Notes under the pieces: model-generated
The model's input: only the letters and a program-made list of their open reading frames with translations
What the model was told of the DNA's origin: nothing
The model's database searches: none
In this document: positions 1 to 7,362 of the stretch, one piece after another
Layout: the number at the start of each line of letters is the position of its first letter
Position numbering within the stretch: the first letter of the stretch is position 1
Translations under genes and position numbers: made by a program
NCBI GenBank assembly: GCA_022562655.1
Contig: JADFOU010000017.1
Location: forward strand, 1 to 14,988
Length of the DNA: 14,988 nt
Direction of reading: 5' to 3'
Source of the DNA: a candidate division TA06 bacterium
GTDB taxonomy: Bacteria > Hydrothermota > DG-26 > E44-bin18 > JADFOU01

Positions 1-203
1 ATTCGGGATTTTGATAATCCGGCACTTCATCCAAAAAAGTTCTGACATCGTCCAAGAAGGTGCTCCAATCATTTTTTAACCCCTTTGACAATCTGGTCAA
101 AGGGGTTTTTATATGTGGGATAAAGACTTTCGTTATCCAGTGAACGGTTCGTTGACCCATATTCTCTCATCCATTCCAGTCTTGGATGTCTGGGCATAAA
201 CAA
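1..203 (-). CDS. Small unidentified ORF at the end of the beta-oxidation operon, probably frameshifted, partial at window edge
   Basis: I do not recognise this protein. A TTG codon at 203-201 lies 7 bases after a strong ribosome-binding site (AAAGGAG, 217-211), and an ATG follows two codons later at 197. Reading from TTG gives 44 residues, ending at a TGA at 71-69 directly after an A6 run (77-72). If one base of the run is skipped, the frame continues as a protein-like, acidic, helix-forming stretch (NDWSTFLDDVRTFLDEVPDY) and stays open to the window edge. The simplest reading is a one-base insertion, from assembly or real, in one gene. A 44-residue product or programmed +1 shifting are alternatives. 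An ATG at 160-158 also opens the second frame, but with a weak ribosome-binding site. The gap from the dehydrogenase gene is 51 bases, so it probably belongs to the same transcript. It is predicted soluble, with no signal peptide or membrane segment. A plus-strand terminator-like hairpin lies inside it, which is an argument against it being coding. Confidence 0.45.
78..110 (+). terminator. Perfect 12-bp inverted repeat, terminator-like on the plus strand
   Basis: Positions 78-89 (AACCCCTTTGAC) pair perfectly with 96-107 (GTCAAAGGGGTT) around a 6-base loop. On the plus strand a T5 run overlaps the end of the stem (106-110), as in an intrinsic terminator. On the minus strand the stem is followed by A6, not U, so it would not terminate the beta-oxidation operon in the usual way. 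A plus-strand gene ending just left of it would make sense of it: plus-strand frames stop at 43-45 and 77-79, but only 14 to 25 codons are visible. The minus-strand small ORF reads straight through the repeat, so one of the two readings may be wrong. Confidence 0.45.
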
Positions 204-254
204 TGATTGACTCCTTTAAACCTTTTCGTCAAGATCTCTTCAAACCCACATCCT

Positions 255-2129
255 CTATTTCTTCCCTTCCTTGATTATATCATTCTCAAGCCATTCATAT
301 TCACCTGCAAGAACTTTCTTGGCAATAGTGTTTAACAACCGGTCATCGTTATGACGAACGTCCTGAAAGTGTCTTTGGATACGCTTCCTTGCCTGGCGAC
401 AAAATAGATCAGCCAATTTCGAACAATTTTCTTTTTTCCCCCCCTCTTTCAGTAGGTGATCCGCATAAGAGCACACACAGGACATGACGAAGAGATCCGT
501 TCCAATGTCAACATACCGGTTGATGATATTTTGTTTGTGAACAAGCTTCTGCTGATAAAACATCATCTTATGAAAGAGTCCTCTCGCCAGTCGCCTGGCT
601 GTTTGTTTCACAAACTTCATATGAGAATAAAGGGGTTTGGCCAGCTCAATCTCGCCATGCCAAAGAGTAGGAATCCATAATCTGGAATACCAGAACGTAT
701 AGTACATTCCAATGGAAAAGGCTTCTTGGATCTTCCGTACTTTCGAGACTTTGAGATCCAGAAGGGGTTTCATTTTTTTTATGTGAAAGTCCAGCGCTTC
801 TCTGGCAATAAATAGATGCATGATCTCGCTCGAACCTTCAACGATAGTATTTAACCGCATATCGCGCAGCGCTCGCTCCAGCGGAAAGCCCACTTTTCCC
901 CTCCCTGAAAGGGAAGGTCCTGTCTCATAGCCTCGGCCTCCTCGAATCTGAATTGCCTCATTCACAATCTTCCAACTTTCTTCAGAGCAAAAAAGTTTTG
1001 CCATAGCCGCTTCCAGGCGGATATCAAATTTTTTATTGTCGGCCATAATAGAAGTCAACCAGGTGATTGCCTCCATAGCAAAAATCGTCGCTGAGATCGT
1101 TGAAAGTTTTGAGGCAATCGCTTCATGTTCACCGATCGAAGAGCCCCATTGTCTTCTTTCTTTTGCCCATTTTCGGGATACCCAAAGACACCATTTACTG
1201 ATTCCCAGCACTCCTGCCGGCAGAGCCAGGCGGCCGGTGTTCAGGGTAACAAAGGCTAATTTTAACCCCTGCCCCTCTCCGAAAATAATATTTTCTCTGG
1301 GCACTTTCACGTTATGAAATCGAATCAGTCCATTCTGGATGGCGTTTAGCCCCATAAAATTACAGCGATAAGCCACCTCAAATCCCGGGGTATTTGTCTC
1401 TACAATAAAAGCGGTTATCTGTTTCCTCTCTTTGCCATCAATAATCTTAGGTGGAGTGTGTGCCATGACCACCAAGAGATCAGCGATATTTCCATTGGTG
1501 CACCATAGTTTTTCTCCATTGATCGAATAGTATTCACCACCCTCTATCGGAGTGGCAGTGGTTTTCATCATCCGCGGATCTGAGCCTGCATCTGGTTCAG
1601 TCAGGGCAAAGCCTGAAATTGCTCCCTGCCGGAATCTCGGAAGATATTTCTTTTTCTGCTCCTCAGTGCCAAAAAGTAATAGCGGCTGAGGCACACCGAT
1701 ACTTTGGTGAGCCGATAGAAGCGCTGCCGTCGATCCGCAAAAACTACTGATCAGGTGGATAGCCTTGTTGTAGTTTATCTGACTGAGTCCTAAACCACCA
1801 TATTCTTTTGGAATCTTGATGGCAAAAGCGCCCATTTCGCAGAGCCCTTCGATGACCTCTTTGGGGATTTTCCTTGTCACATCAACCTCATCCGGGTTCA
1901 GGTGCGCCTTTAAAAATTCTTCTAATTTTCTCAAAAACAGCTCTCCTTCTTCTTTGTCTTTTCTGGATTGTTCTGGAAAAGGATAGATCAGATTCCAATC
2001 TACCGCCCCCTGAAACAATCGGGAGACAAAGCTGGGGTATTTCCATTCCTCTTGGCGGGATTCCTCAATGAGTTCTAAGGACTCTCTTCTCTCCTTATCC
2101 AACCTTTTATCAATAATCTCCGTAGTCAC
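255..2129 (-). CDS. Acyl-CoA dehydrogenase with C-terminal extension (VLCAD/ACAD9-like size)
   Basis: This is an FAD-dependent flavoprotein catalysing the first step of beta-oxidation, acyl-CoA to trans-2-enoyl-CoA, and passing electrons to electron-transfer flavoprotein. The 624 residues contain the N-terminal helical domain (about 60-170), the family signature ALTEPDAGSD at 175-184 at the start of the beta-barrel, and a C-terminal helical domain with the QIRGGRGYE motif (394-402). The pattern RD...IVEGSSEIM places the catalytic glutamate at E431, the position used by medium- and very-long-chain enzymes. About 170 further residues follow residue 450, as in VLCAD/ACAD9-type enzymes rather than the 380-residue short forms; in those enzymes the extension serves dimer and membrane contact. 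The start is GTG, supported by TAGGAGGT 3 bases upstream. It lies 27 bases after fadJ and is the fourth gene of the operon. Chain-length specificity cannot be read from the sequence. Confidence 0.93.
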   Translation of the reverse strand: MTTEIIDKRLDKERRESLELIEESRQEEWKYPSFVSRLFQGAVDWNLIYPFPEQSRKDKEEGELFLRKLEEFLKAHLNPDEVDVTRKIPKEVIEGLCEMGAFAIKIPKEYGGLGLSQINYNKAIHLISSFCGSTAALLSAHQSIGVPQPLLLFGTEEQKKKYLPRFRQGAISGFALTEPDAGSDPRMMKTTATPIEGGEYYSINGEKLWCTNGNIADLLVVMAHTPPKIIDGKERKQITAFIVETNTPGFEVAYRCNFMGLNAIQNGLIRFHNVKVPRENIIFGEGQGLKLAFVTLNTGRLALPAGVLGISKWCLWVSRKWAKERRQWGSSIGEHEAIASKLSTISATIFAMEAITWLTSIMADNKKFDIRLEAAMAKLFCSEESWKIVNEAIQIRGGRGYETGPSLSGRGKVGFPLERALRDMRLNTIVEGSSEIMHLFIAREALDFHIKKMKPLLDLKVSKVRKIQEAFSIGMYYTFWYSRLWIPTLWHGEIELAKPLYSHMKFVKQTARRLARGLFHKMMFYQQKLVHKQNIINRYVDIGTDLFVMSCVCSYADHLLKEGGKKENCSKLADLFCRQARKRIQRHFQDVRHNDDRLLNTIAKKVLAGEYEWLENDIIKEGKK

Positions 2130-2156
2130 CCAACCTCCTATTTAACCATTTTCACA

Positions 2157-4286
2157 CTAACAGTAAAATGATTGCTTTTTCTCTGCCTTTTCGATTAGGC
2201 AATCACAGGGTTTAAACCGTTCACGTCCCCACATTTTTTCGAAGTGCTGAAGGTCTCTTACAATGGCTTCCATTCCCACAGAATCAGCATACCTCAATAA
2301 TCCTGCGCGAAAAGGAGGAAATCCTGTACCCAGGATCATTCCGATATCAATCGTCCGGGGTCGGTCCACAACTTTCTCCTCAAGGCACCGAGCAGCTTCA
2401 TTGATCATCGTATAGATCATCCTTTTCAGGGCAACTTCATCAGATATTTTTTTTTGAATGGAGGAGTTCATCATTTGATAAATATCGGGATTGGGAATTT
2501 TTCTCTTTCTCTTGTGAAGATAAAACCCCTGCTGTGTTTTTTTGCCCAACAACCCTTTTTGTTGAACTTTTTCAAGGATTGATGCAACGCGCATCCTTTC
2601 TCCATAAGCATCTTCTAATCTCTTGGCTACCTTGACTCCCACATCAATTCCCACCTCATCTGCCAGTTCCAGGGGACCTACCGGCATACCAAAATTGCGG
2701 GCAATTTGATCAACACGCTCTATCCTCATTCCTTCCTCCAGTAAAAAAGCTGCCTCATTTATATAGGGAAGGAGGATTCTGTTGATCAAAAATCCAACCC
2801 CATCTTTGACGACAATGACCACCTTGCCCAATCTCCGCGCAAAGGCGATAACCGTGGCTAGCGTCTGATCACTGGTCTTGCTGGATTTTATGATCTCCAC
2901 CAAAGGCATTCGATGTACAGGATTAAAGAAATGCAAGCCCACTACCCTGTCTTCTGAATGAGTCGCCTCAGCTATCTGGGTAATGGGAAGAGATGAAGTA
3001 TTTGAGGCAATGATTGCCTGGCGAGGGACAATTTGACTTAATTCTTCGAATACCTTTTGCTTCACAGCTAATTCTTCTACGACTGTCTCGATAATCAAAT
3101 CTGCATTTTCAAAACCCTTGTAGGTGATTGTCGGAGAAATGAATCCCAATTTAATATCGACTTGATTCTTTTTTAGTCTTCTCTTTTTTAGAGCAGAATC
3201 ATAAATTCCCCTGGCCGTATGTAAAGCCTTCTTGAGCGCATCGTAATGGATGTCTTTGATCCTTGTGGGAATATCATAGTAGCTCAAGAGTTGCGCTATG
3301 CCTCCCCCCATGACTCCGGCACCCACGACGGCGCATTTATGAATCTCTACGGGTTGGATGGGATCCCTCACCCAGGGGAATTTCTTGAACTCCTCATTCA
3401 GAGCGAACACCTTGATCAGATTTTTGGATACATCCGTTACCGCTAATTCGCTGAATGATTCGCTTTCAAGGAGAAACCCTTTTGGACCGTTTTTACCGTA
3501 CGTGTTCTTGATGACCTCCAGTGCTTTAAGGGGCGCTGGATAAAAGCCTTTTGTCTTTCGAAGGACATTTTTCTTTGCCTGACTGTAGAGAATCGCTCTG
3601 CCAAAAGGTGTATTTTCAAGAAAGATCTGAGAAACTCTTTTCTTTCGCCTTCTATTGACCTTCTCTTTCCCCTCTAAAAGACCATAGACAAAGTCAAGGG
3701 ATTCCTCCATAAGTCTTGCCTCGGGAAATAATCGATCGATCAACCCAACTCTTAAAGCCTCTCTGCCCGAAATGATTTTGCCGGAAAGAATCATCGTCAG
3801 CGCCCGAGTGAGTCCGATCAATCTGGGAAGCCTCTGGGTTCCGCCCAAACCCGGCAGGATCCCGAAATTGACTTCTGGGAGTCCGATCTTAACCCTATAC
3901 CCGAAACTGGCAACCCTGTATTGACAGGCAAGAGCCAATTCCAATCCACCTCCTAAACATGCTCCGTTGATTACGGCTATGGTAATGCGATCGAAATTTT
4001 GGAGGGAATTTAGAATTTCTTTCCCTTTTTCAGCCTTCTCTTTGGCTTCTTCAACGGAACGAATATGCTCGATCTCTTGGATATCAGCGCCAGCGATAAA
4101 GACACCCTCTTTTTTACTTGTCATCAGAAGTGCTTGGACCTCAGATTTCGGTTTATTGGTCAGTATATTGATGGTGTCGGCGAATTCCTCCATCGAGTCT
4201 GAATTCAATACGTTCACCTTGGAATCGGGCTGGTCAAATTCAAGGATGGCGATTTTATCTCGGATCTTTAAATGAAATGCGCTCAT
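2157..4286 (-). CDS. fadJ: FadJ/FadB-type bifunctional enoyl-CoA hydratase / 3-hydroxyacyl-CoA dehydrogenase
   Basis: This is the multifunctional beta-oxidation alpha subunit: it hydrates enoyl-CoA and then oxidises L-3-hydroxyacyl-CoA with NAD+. I start it at the ATG at 4286 (709 residues), two bases after the thiolase stop, with GGAAAG at a good distance. A longer frame reaches 4334, but its first 16 residues overlap the thiolase and look unlike the family. The crotonase domain (1-190) has the oxyanion segment FIAGAD (63-68) and both catalytic glutamates, E116 (GGGLE) and E138 (GLPE). The Rossmann motif GAGVMG is at 322-327. The dehydrogenase catalytic pair is H452 (LHFFNPVHRMP) and E464. 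Two C-terminal dehydrogenase domains follow. Length and residue spacing closely match E. coli FadB/FadJ, and the adjacent FadI-type thiolase favours the FadJ name. It presumably forms an alpha2-beta2 complex with that thiolase. Confidence 0.94.
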   Translation of the reverse strand: MSAFHLKIRDKIAILEFDQPDSKVNVLNSDSMEEFADTINILTNKPKSEVQALLMTSKKEGVFIAGADIQEIEHIRSVEEAKEKAEKGKEILNSLQNFDRITIAVINGACLGGGLELALACQYRVASFGYRVKIGLPEVNFGILPGLGGTQRLPRLIGLTRALTMILSGKIISGREALRVGLIDRLFPEARLMEESLDFVYGLLEGKEKVNRRRKKRVSQIFLENTPFGRAILYSQAKKNVLRKTKGFYPAPLKALEVIKNTYGKNGPKGFLLESESFSELAVTDVSKNLIKVFALNEEFKKFPWVRDPIQPVEIHKCAVVGAGVMGGGIAQLLSYYDIPTRIKDIHYDALKKALHTARGIYDSALKKRRLKKNQVDIKLGFISPTITYKGFENADLIIETVVEELAVKQKVFEELSQIVPRQAIIASNTSSLPITQIAEATHSEDRVVGLHFFNPVHRMPLVEIIKSSKTSDQTLATVIAFARRLGKVVIVVKDGVGFLINRILLPYINEAAFLLEEGMRIERVDQIARNFGMPVGPLELADEVGIDVGVKVAKRLEDAYGERMRVASILEKVQQKGLLGKKTQQGFYLHKRKRKIPNPDIYQMMNSSIQKKISDEVALKRMIYTMINEAARCLEEKVVDRPRTIDIGMILGTGFPPFRAGLLRYADSVGMEAIVRDLQHFEKMWGRERFKPCDCLIEKAEKKQSFYC

Positions 4287-4288
4287 TT

Positions 4289-5566
4289 CTATCTTTCCAA
4301 AATGATGGCTCCGCCTTGTCCTCCCCCCACACATAAAGATGCAAGCCCAAACTTGGCGTTTCTTCTTCTCATCTCTTTCAGCAATGTCAAAATCAATCTT
4401 GAACCGGTTGTGCCTACAGGATGCCCCAGAGCGATTGCCCCGCCGTTTACATTCAATTTTTCCAGCTCAATCTGTCCCGAAGGCAGGGAGGAGGAGAGAC
4501 TTTCTTCTGCGAATTTCTTTGAGCTGAGCAACCGGATACAAGCGATCACCTGCGCCGCAAACGCCTCATTAATTTCAATTAAATCGATATCCTTTAAGGT
4601 AAGACCCGCCTTATCCAACACGACGGGTATCGCATAGGCTGGCCCAATGCCCATCTTATGAGGCTTCACCCCCACATAGCTATAGGCGGATATAGTTCCT
4701 AATGGCTCATATCCCATTTGTCGTGCTTTTTCTTCTTTCATTATGAGAAGGGCGCAGGCACCATCTGTAACCTGGCAGGAATTCCCTACCGTAACGGTAC
4801 CCGTAACTCTTTCGAAGTAGGGTTTGAGTTTGCTGAGGGCTTCCAGAGTTTGATTTTCTCTTGGGCCGTAGTCGTCCTCAACGACAATGTCAAATTCGGG
4901 CGGGACGATAACGGGCGTGATCTCTTCTCGCAGTTTGGTACGGTTTTCGACGACCCTTTTGTGGCTCATTAAGGCAAACTCGTCCTGCTCTTTCCGGGTT
5001 ATGCCGAATTCCTTGGCCAAAACTTCTGCAGTCTGTCCCATATTCAGGCCGCAGACCGGGTCGGTAAGCCCAAGGGCAAGACCCGGCACGGGCTTCCAGT
5101 ATCGAGGTCTCATGAGGAAAAGGAGCTTCAACTTCTCCATCAGGCTTTTGGACTTATTCAACTTCACCAGTATGTTTGTGATCTCTTTGCCAAAAAGAAG
5201 GGGGATATTGGACATCGACTCTGTACCCCCGGCAATAACGATCTCATCGAAACCACATTGTATCTTCTCATAGGCACTGGTGACAGACTCAAACCCTGAG
5301 GCGCAGTTTCTACTGATTGTATATGCCCTTTTCTCCTCGGGGATACCCGCATACAGGCTGACCACCCGGGCAATATTGACGGCCTCAACAGGTTGGGCAA
5401 CTGCCCCCAGAATTACCTCATCTACAGAATGTGGATTCAGGTGGGTCGTTTCTAAAAGCTCACGGACACAGAGCGTCCCTAATTTCTGGGCAGAAAGTTC
5501 TTCAAACAATGTCCAGGCTTTCACAAAGGGTGTTCGTATCCCCTCAACAATCGCGATTCTTCCCAT
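4289..5566 (-). CDS. fadI: FadI-type 3-ketoacyl-CoA thiolase (acetyl-CoA acyltransferase)
   Basis: It cleaves 3-ketoacyl-CoA with CoA, giving acetyl-CoA and a shortened acyl-CoA, the last step of the cycle. The 425 residues have the nucleophilic cysteine C88 in SRNCASGF, the NEAFAAQ motif, H382 in GGAIALGHPVG, and C412 in LCVGGGQGG near the C-terminus. The family's catalytic set is therefore complete. A loop segment (NKSKSLMEKLKLLF and following) resembles FadI and the mitochondrial trifunctional beta subunit more than FadA, and the length is close to E. coli FadI (436). The ATG at 5566 is preceded by GGGGAG 9 bases upstream. It lies 20 bases after the ligase gene, and its stop is 2 bases from the fadJ start, with the fadJ ribosome-binding site inside its last codons. 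This suggests translational coupling of the two complex subunits. Confidence 0.94.
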   Translation of the reverse strand: MGRIAIVEGIRTPFVKAWTLFEELSAQKLGTLCVRELLETTHLNPHSVDEVILGAVAQPVEAVNIARVVSLYAGIPEEKRAYTISRNCASGFESVTSAYEKIQCGFDEIVIAGGTESMSNIPLLFGKEITNILVKLNKSKSLMEKLKLLFLMRPRYWKPVPGLALGLTDPVCGLNMGQTAEVLAKEFGITRKEQDEFALMSHKRVVENRTKLREEITPVIVPPEFDIVVEDDYGPRENQTLEALSKLKPYFERVTGTVTVGNSCQVTDGACALLIMKEEKARQMGYEPLGTISAYSYVGVKPHKMGIGPAYAIPVVLDKAGLTLKDIDLIEINEAFAAQVIACIRLLSSKKFAEESLSSSLPSGQIELEKLNVNGGAIALGHPVGTTGSRLILTLLKEMRRRNAKFGLASLCVGGGQGGAIILER

Positions 5567-5586
5567 ACCGTATTTCTCCCCAATCT

Positions 5587-7077
5587 TCAGACTCCGGGTC
5601 TTTTATCCACGATCTTAATTGCCTTAACCGCTGATTCTATTTCGATCCTCTGCTGAATCTCCTTGCGTGAAACAAAATGAATTCTGTTAAAAGAAACTTC
5701 TGAACTGGAACATACCTCCTGGTTTAAACGTGTGGTAAACTCTTCTTTGTCGACCTCCTTGAGAAGGCTAACATAAAGGATCAATTCATCCACCTCATAA
5801 GGGTCATTACACTTTTTTACAATCTCAATCTGCCAGTCATCGATCTCCTCTTTATCTTCCAAAAGGTATTCTAAGGTATTGAGATCAACTATTGTATCCT
5901 TTATCCTGGAGAGTTGCACGTTTTTAACATTGGAGGCGCGGACGATGTCACTGGAAATTCTTGGAACTGTCCTGCCGCAATGAGGACAGGGAGAATAGAG
6001 AACCCCTCCTTTGACCAAATCTCCTGTACGATAGCGCAACACACAGGTGCCGCGAGCGTCTATATTCGTATAGACAAGTTCTCCATCTTCTCCCTCACCT
6101 TTTACCTCACCCGTTTCCGGGTCAATCACTTCAAACACCTCTTTGTCAGGATAGGAATGATAACCACTAGAGGTTTCTATATCTGTAGGGCACTCAGCCC
6201 AGGCGCAGCGAGATTCAGTAAAGCCGTAGGTACCGATTACGCTGACTTGTGAGGCTCCCATTTCATCGAGAAACTTAGAAATTTTTAGTTTAAACCCTTT
6301 CGGGACACGAGCCGCTCCCAGAGCGATACAATTGAGAGAACTTAAATTACAATTCTGTTCTCTGGCAGTCTTTAATAGATGATAGACATAGCTGGGAACA
6401 CCGATTAAATATTGTGGCTTTACTTTAAGGAGTGTCTGGATATTTCCTTCTGTACCGATGGTCTTCCCTCCTCCTGTACTGATGATAAATATATTACCAG
6501 AAAAACCGGCAAAGACCGTCTGCCAGAAGGCTAAATGAGGCGCATAGGGAAAGACATTCATTACTCTCTGGTCTTTTTTGATATCAAAAACTTCAATAAG
6601 TCTACTCCCATAAACTTTTAGGTTCTCTAAGTCGAAACTTGTATAGAGAAAAGGTAAGGGCAGGTTTGTAGTGCCTGCAGTGGCCGTTAGAAAGATTGGC
6701 CGATATTCTTTTTCCAAGCAATTTTCGAGATATTCTTTTCCATGGAAAATTCTCGAAGAGAAAAATTTGATCAGCTCGCTTTTAGGGAGGAATTTCTTGA
6801 TGAGTTCTTTGTTGGGTTGAAGAAGGAAGGCGAGTTTCTTTTGGGGATCCTCTTCCCTCTGTAAAGCGATAAAGTCCTTTTTAGAGGTAAAGGGGAGCTT
6901 CTGAAGATCCTCAACAGTCTTAATATCCTTTGGTTTTATTTTATTTTCATCGAAGATGTTGCGATAATAGGGGCTGAAAGGATAGAGGTGTCGGGTAATA
7001 AAATCATGCAGTTTATGATTCTGCAGGTTCTGAAGTTCATTCCAGGGACGGAATAAGATATCTTCTTTACTGTTCAT
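5587..7077 (-). CDS. PaaK-like adenylate-forming acyl/aryl-CoA ligase
   Basis: It probably activates a carboxylic acid to its CoA thioester through an acyl-AMP intermediate, feeding the downstream beta-oxidation enzymes. Numbered from the TTG at 7086 (499 residues), it shows the PaaK-type N-terminus (FSPYYRNIFDE), a P-loop variant TATAGTTNLP (134-143, usual form SSGTTGKP), GTYGFTES (285-292), RYRTGDL (351-357), the PaaK-like CPHCGRTVPRI (367-377), and a C-terminal KIVDKR end. The hinge segment after CGRTVPRI lacks the common GR-x-DD pattern, so it is a divergent member. It is also longer than typical PaaK (about 430-440 residues), with extra sequence around residues 85-130. I prefer the ATG at 7077; GAGG lies only 2 bases from the TTG at 7086, which is too close. 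The substrate could be a fatty, aryl or other organic acid; the operon context favours a beta-oxidised one. First gene of the operon. Confidence 0.85.
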   Translation of the reverse strand: MNSKEDILFRPWNELQNLQNHKLHDFITRHLYPFSPYYRNIFDENKIKPKDIKTVEDLQKLPFTSKKDFIALQREEDPQKKLAFLLQPNKELIKKFLPKSELIKFFSSRIFHGKEYLENCLEKEYRPIFLTATAGTTNLPLPFLYTSFDLENLKVYGSRLIEVFDIKKDQRVMNVFPYAPHLAFWQTVFAGFSGNIFIISTGGGKTIGTEGNIQTLLKVKPQYLIGVPSYVYHLLKTAREQNCNLSSLNCIALGAARVPKGFKLKISKFLDEMGASQVSVIGTYGFTESRCAWAECPTDIETSSGYHSYPDKEVFEVIDPETGEVKGEGEDGELVYTNIDARGTCVLRYRTGDLVKGGVLYSPCPHCGRTVPRISSDIVRASNVKNVQLSRIKDTIVDLNTLEYLLEDKEEIDDWQIEIVKKCNDPYEVDELILYVSLLKEVDKEEFTTRLNQEVCSSSEVSFNRIHFVSRKEIQQRIEIESAVKAIKIVDKRPGV

Positions 7078-7082
7078 GGTTA

Positions 7083-7127
7083 TCAAAACCTCTTCTTCTT
7101 CATTGTTTGTCCATTATAATAACACAT
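7083..7127 (-). CDS. Possible 14-residue leader ORF upstream of the beta-oxidation operon
   Basis: An ATG at 7127 is preceded by a very good ribosome-binding site (GGGAGGT, 3 bases before it). It opens a reading frame encoding MCYYNGQTMKKKRF that stops at 7083, 5 bases before the ATG of the ligase gene. The ligase's own ribosome-binding site (AGAGG) is further from its start than ideal, so the leader could support translation by coupling. No pause-prone run of one amino acid and no obvious attenuator is visible. It may equally be chance; the strength of the ribosome-binding site is the main argument. Confidence 0.3.
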   Translation of the reverse strand: MCYYNGQTMKKKRF

Positions 7128-7182
7128 TTTACCTCCCGAAGGTTTCTCTTCATTATCAATATATGTCCTATCCGTAGAAAAT

Positions 7183-7197
7183 GCAAGAAATGTGCCA
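7183..7197 (-). promoter_or_regulatory. Sigma-54 (RpoN) -24/-12 promoter of the beta-oxidation operon
   Basis: The minus strand reads TGGCAC-ATTTC-TTGC, with the invariant GG (7196-7195) and GC (7184-7183) exactly 10 bases apart. This is a full match to the core pattern TGGCAC-N5-TTGC. Transcription would begin near 7171, giving a leader of about 95 bases before the ligase ATG. The long upstream region leaves room for an enhancer-binding activator. A weaker sigma-70 alternative overlaps it: TTGCAT (7186-7181), 17 bases, TATATT (7163-7158). Confidence 0.7.
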
Positions 7198-7293
7198 CTT
7201 CTCCAAATTGAGGGAGACATTTCGTAAGTCTCAGTAGCATAGACTTTAATAGAAAAAGTTCATGTCTGGAGGAGATTCGATCAGGGGATTTTA

Positions 7294-7319
7294 GTCATGG
7301 AGGGATGGCAAATGTCATG
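7294..7319 (-). promoter_or_regulatory. Paired GTCATG repeats, candidate enhancer site
   Basis: Two identical hexamers (CATGAC on the minus strand) at 7294-7299 and 7314-7319 are spaced exactly 20 bases start to start, about two helical turns, so they lie on the same DNA face. They are centred roughly 135 bases upstream of the predicted sigma-54 start site, a usual distance for activator binding. The motif is not one I can assign to a known activator. Confidence 0.25.
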
Positions 7320-7344
7320 AAATTTATAGATCGGGCAATATTTT

Positions 7345-7362
7345 AGCCCTCCGAAGAGGGCT
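7345..7362 (-). other. Hairpin with UUCG tetraloop
   Basis: The minus strand reads AGCCCTC-TTCG-GAGGGCT, a perfect 7-bp stem closed by the very stable C(UUCG)G tetraloop. It is followed by AAAAT on the minus strand and by TTTTC on the plus strand, so it is a poor minus-strand terminator by sequence. It may still help end or protect the 3' end of the porV-like transcript, 300 bases downstream of its stop codon. Confidence 0.4.

Noticed and set aside
4287..4334. N-terminal extension of fadJ starting inside the thiolase gene
   Set aside because: The extra 16 residues do not resemble the family, and the start at 4286 has its own ribosome-binding site and normal 2-base spacing.
7113..7118. Perfect TATAAT on the minus strand close to the ligase start
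   Set aside because: No acceptable -35 hexamer lies 16-18 bases upstream, and it falls inside the leader ORF.
7158..7186. Sigma-70 promoter TTGCAT-17-TATATT for the beta-oxidation operon
   Set aside because: Possible, but its -35 hexamer is the -12 element of a complete sigma-54 match, which is the stronger explanation.
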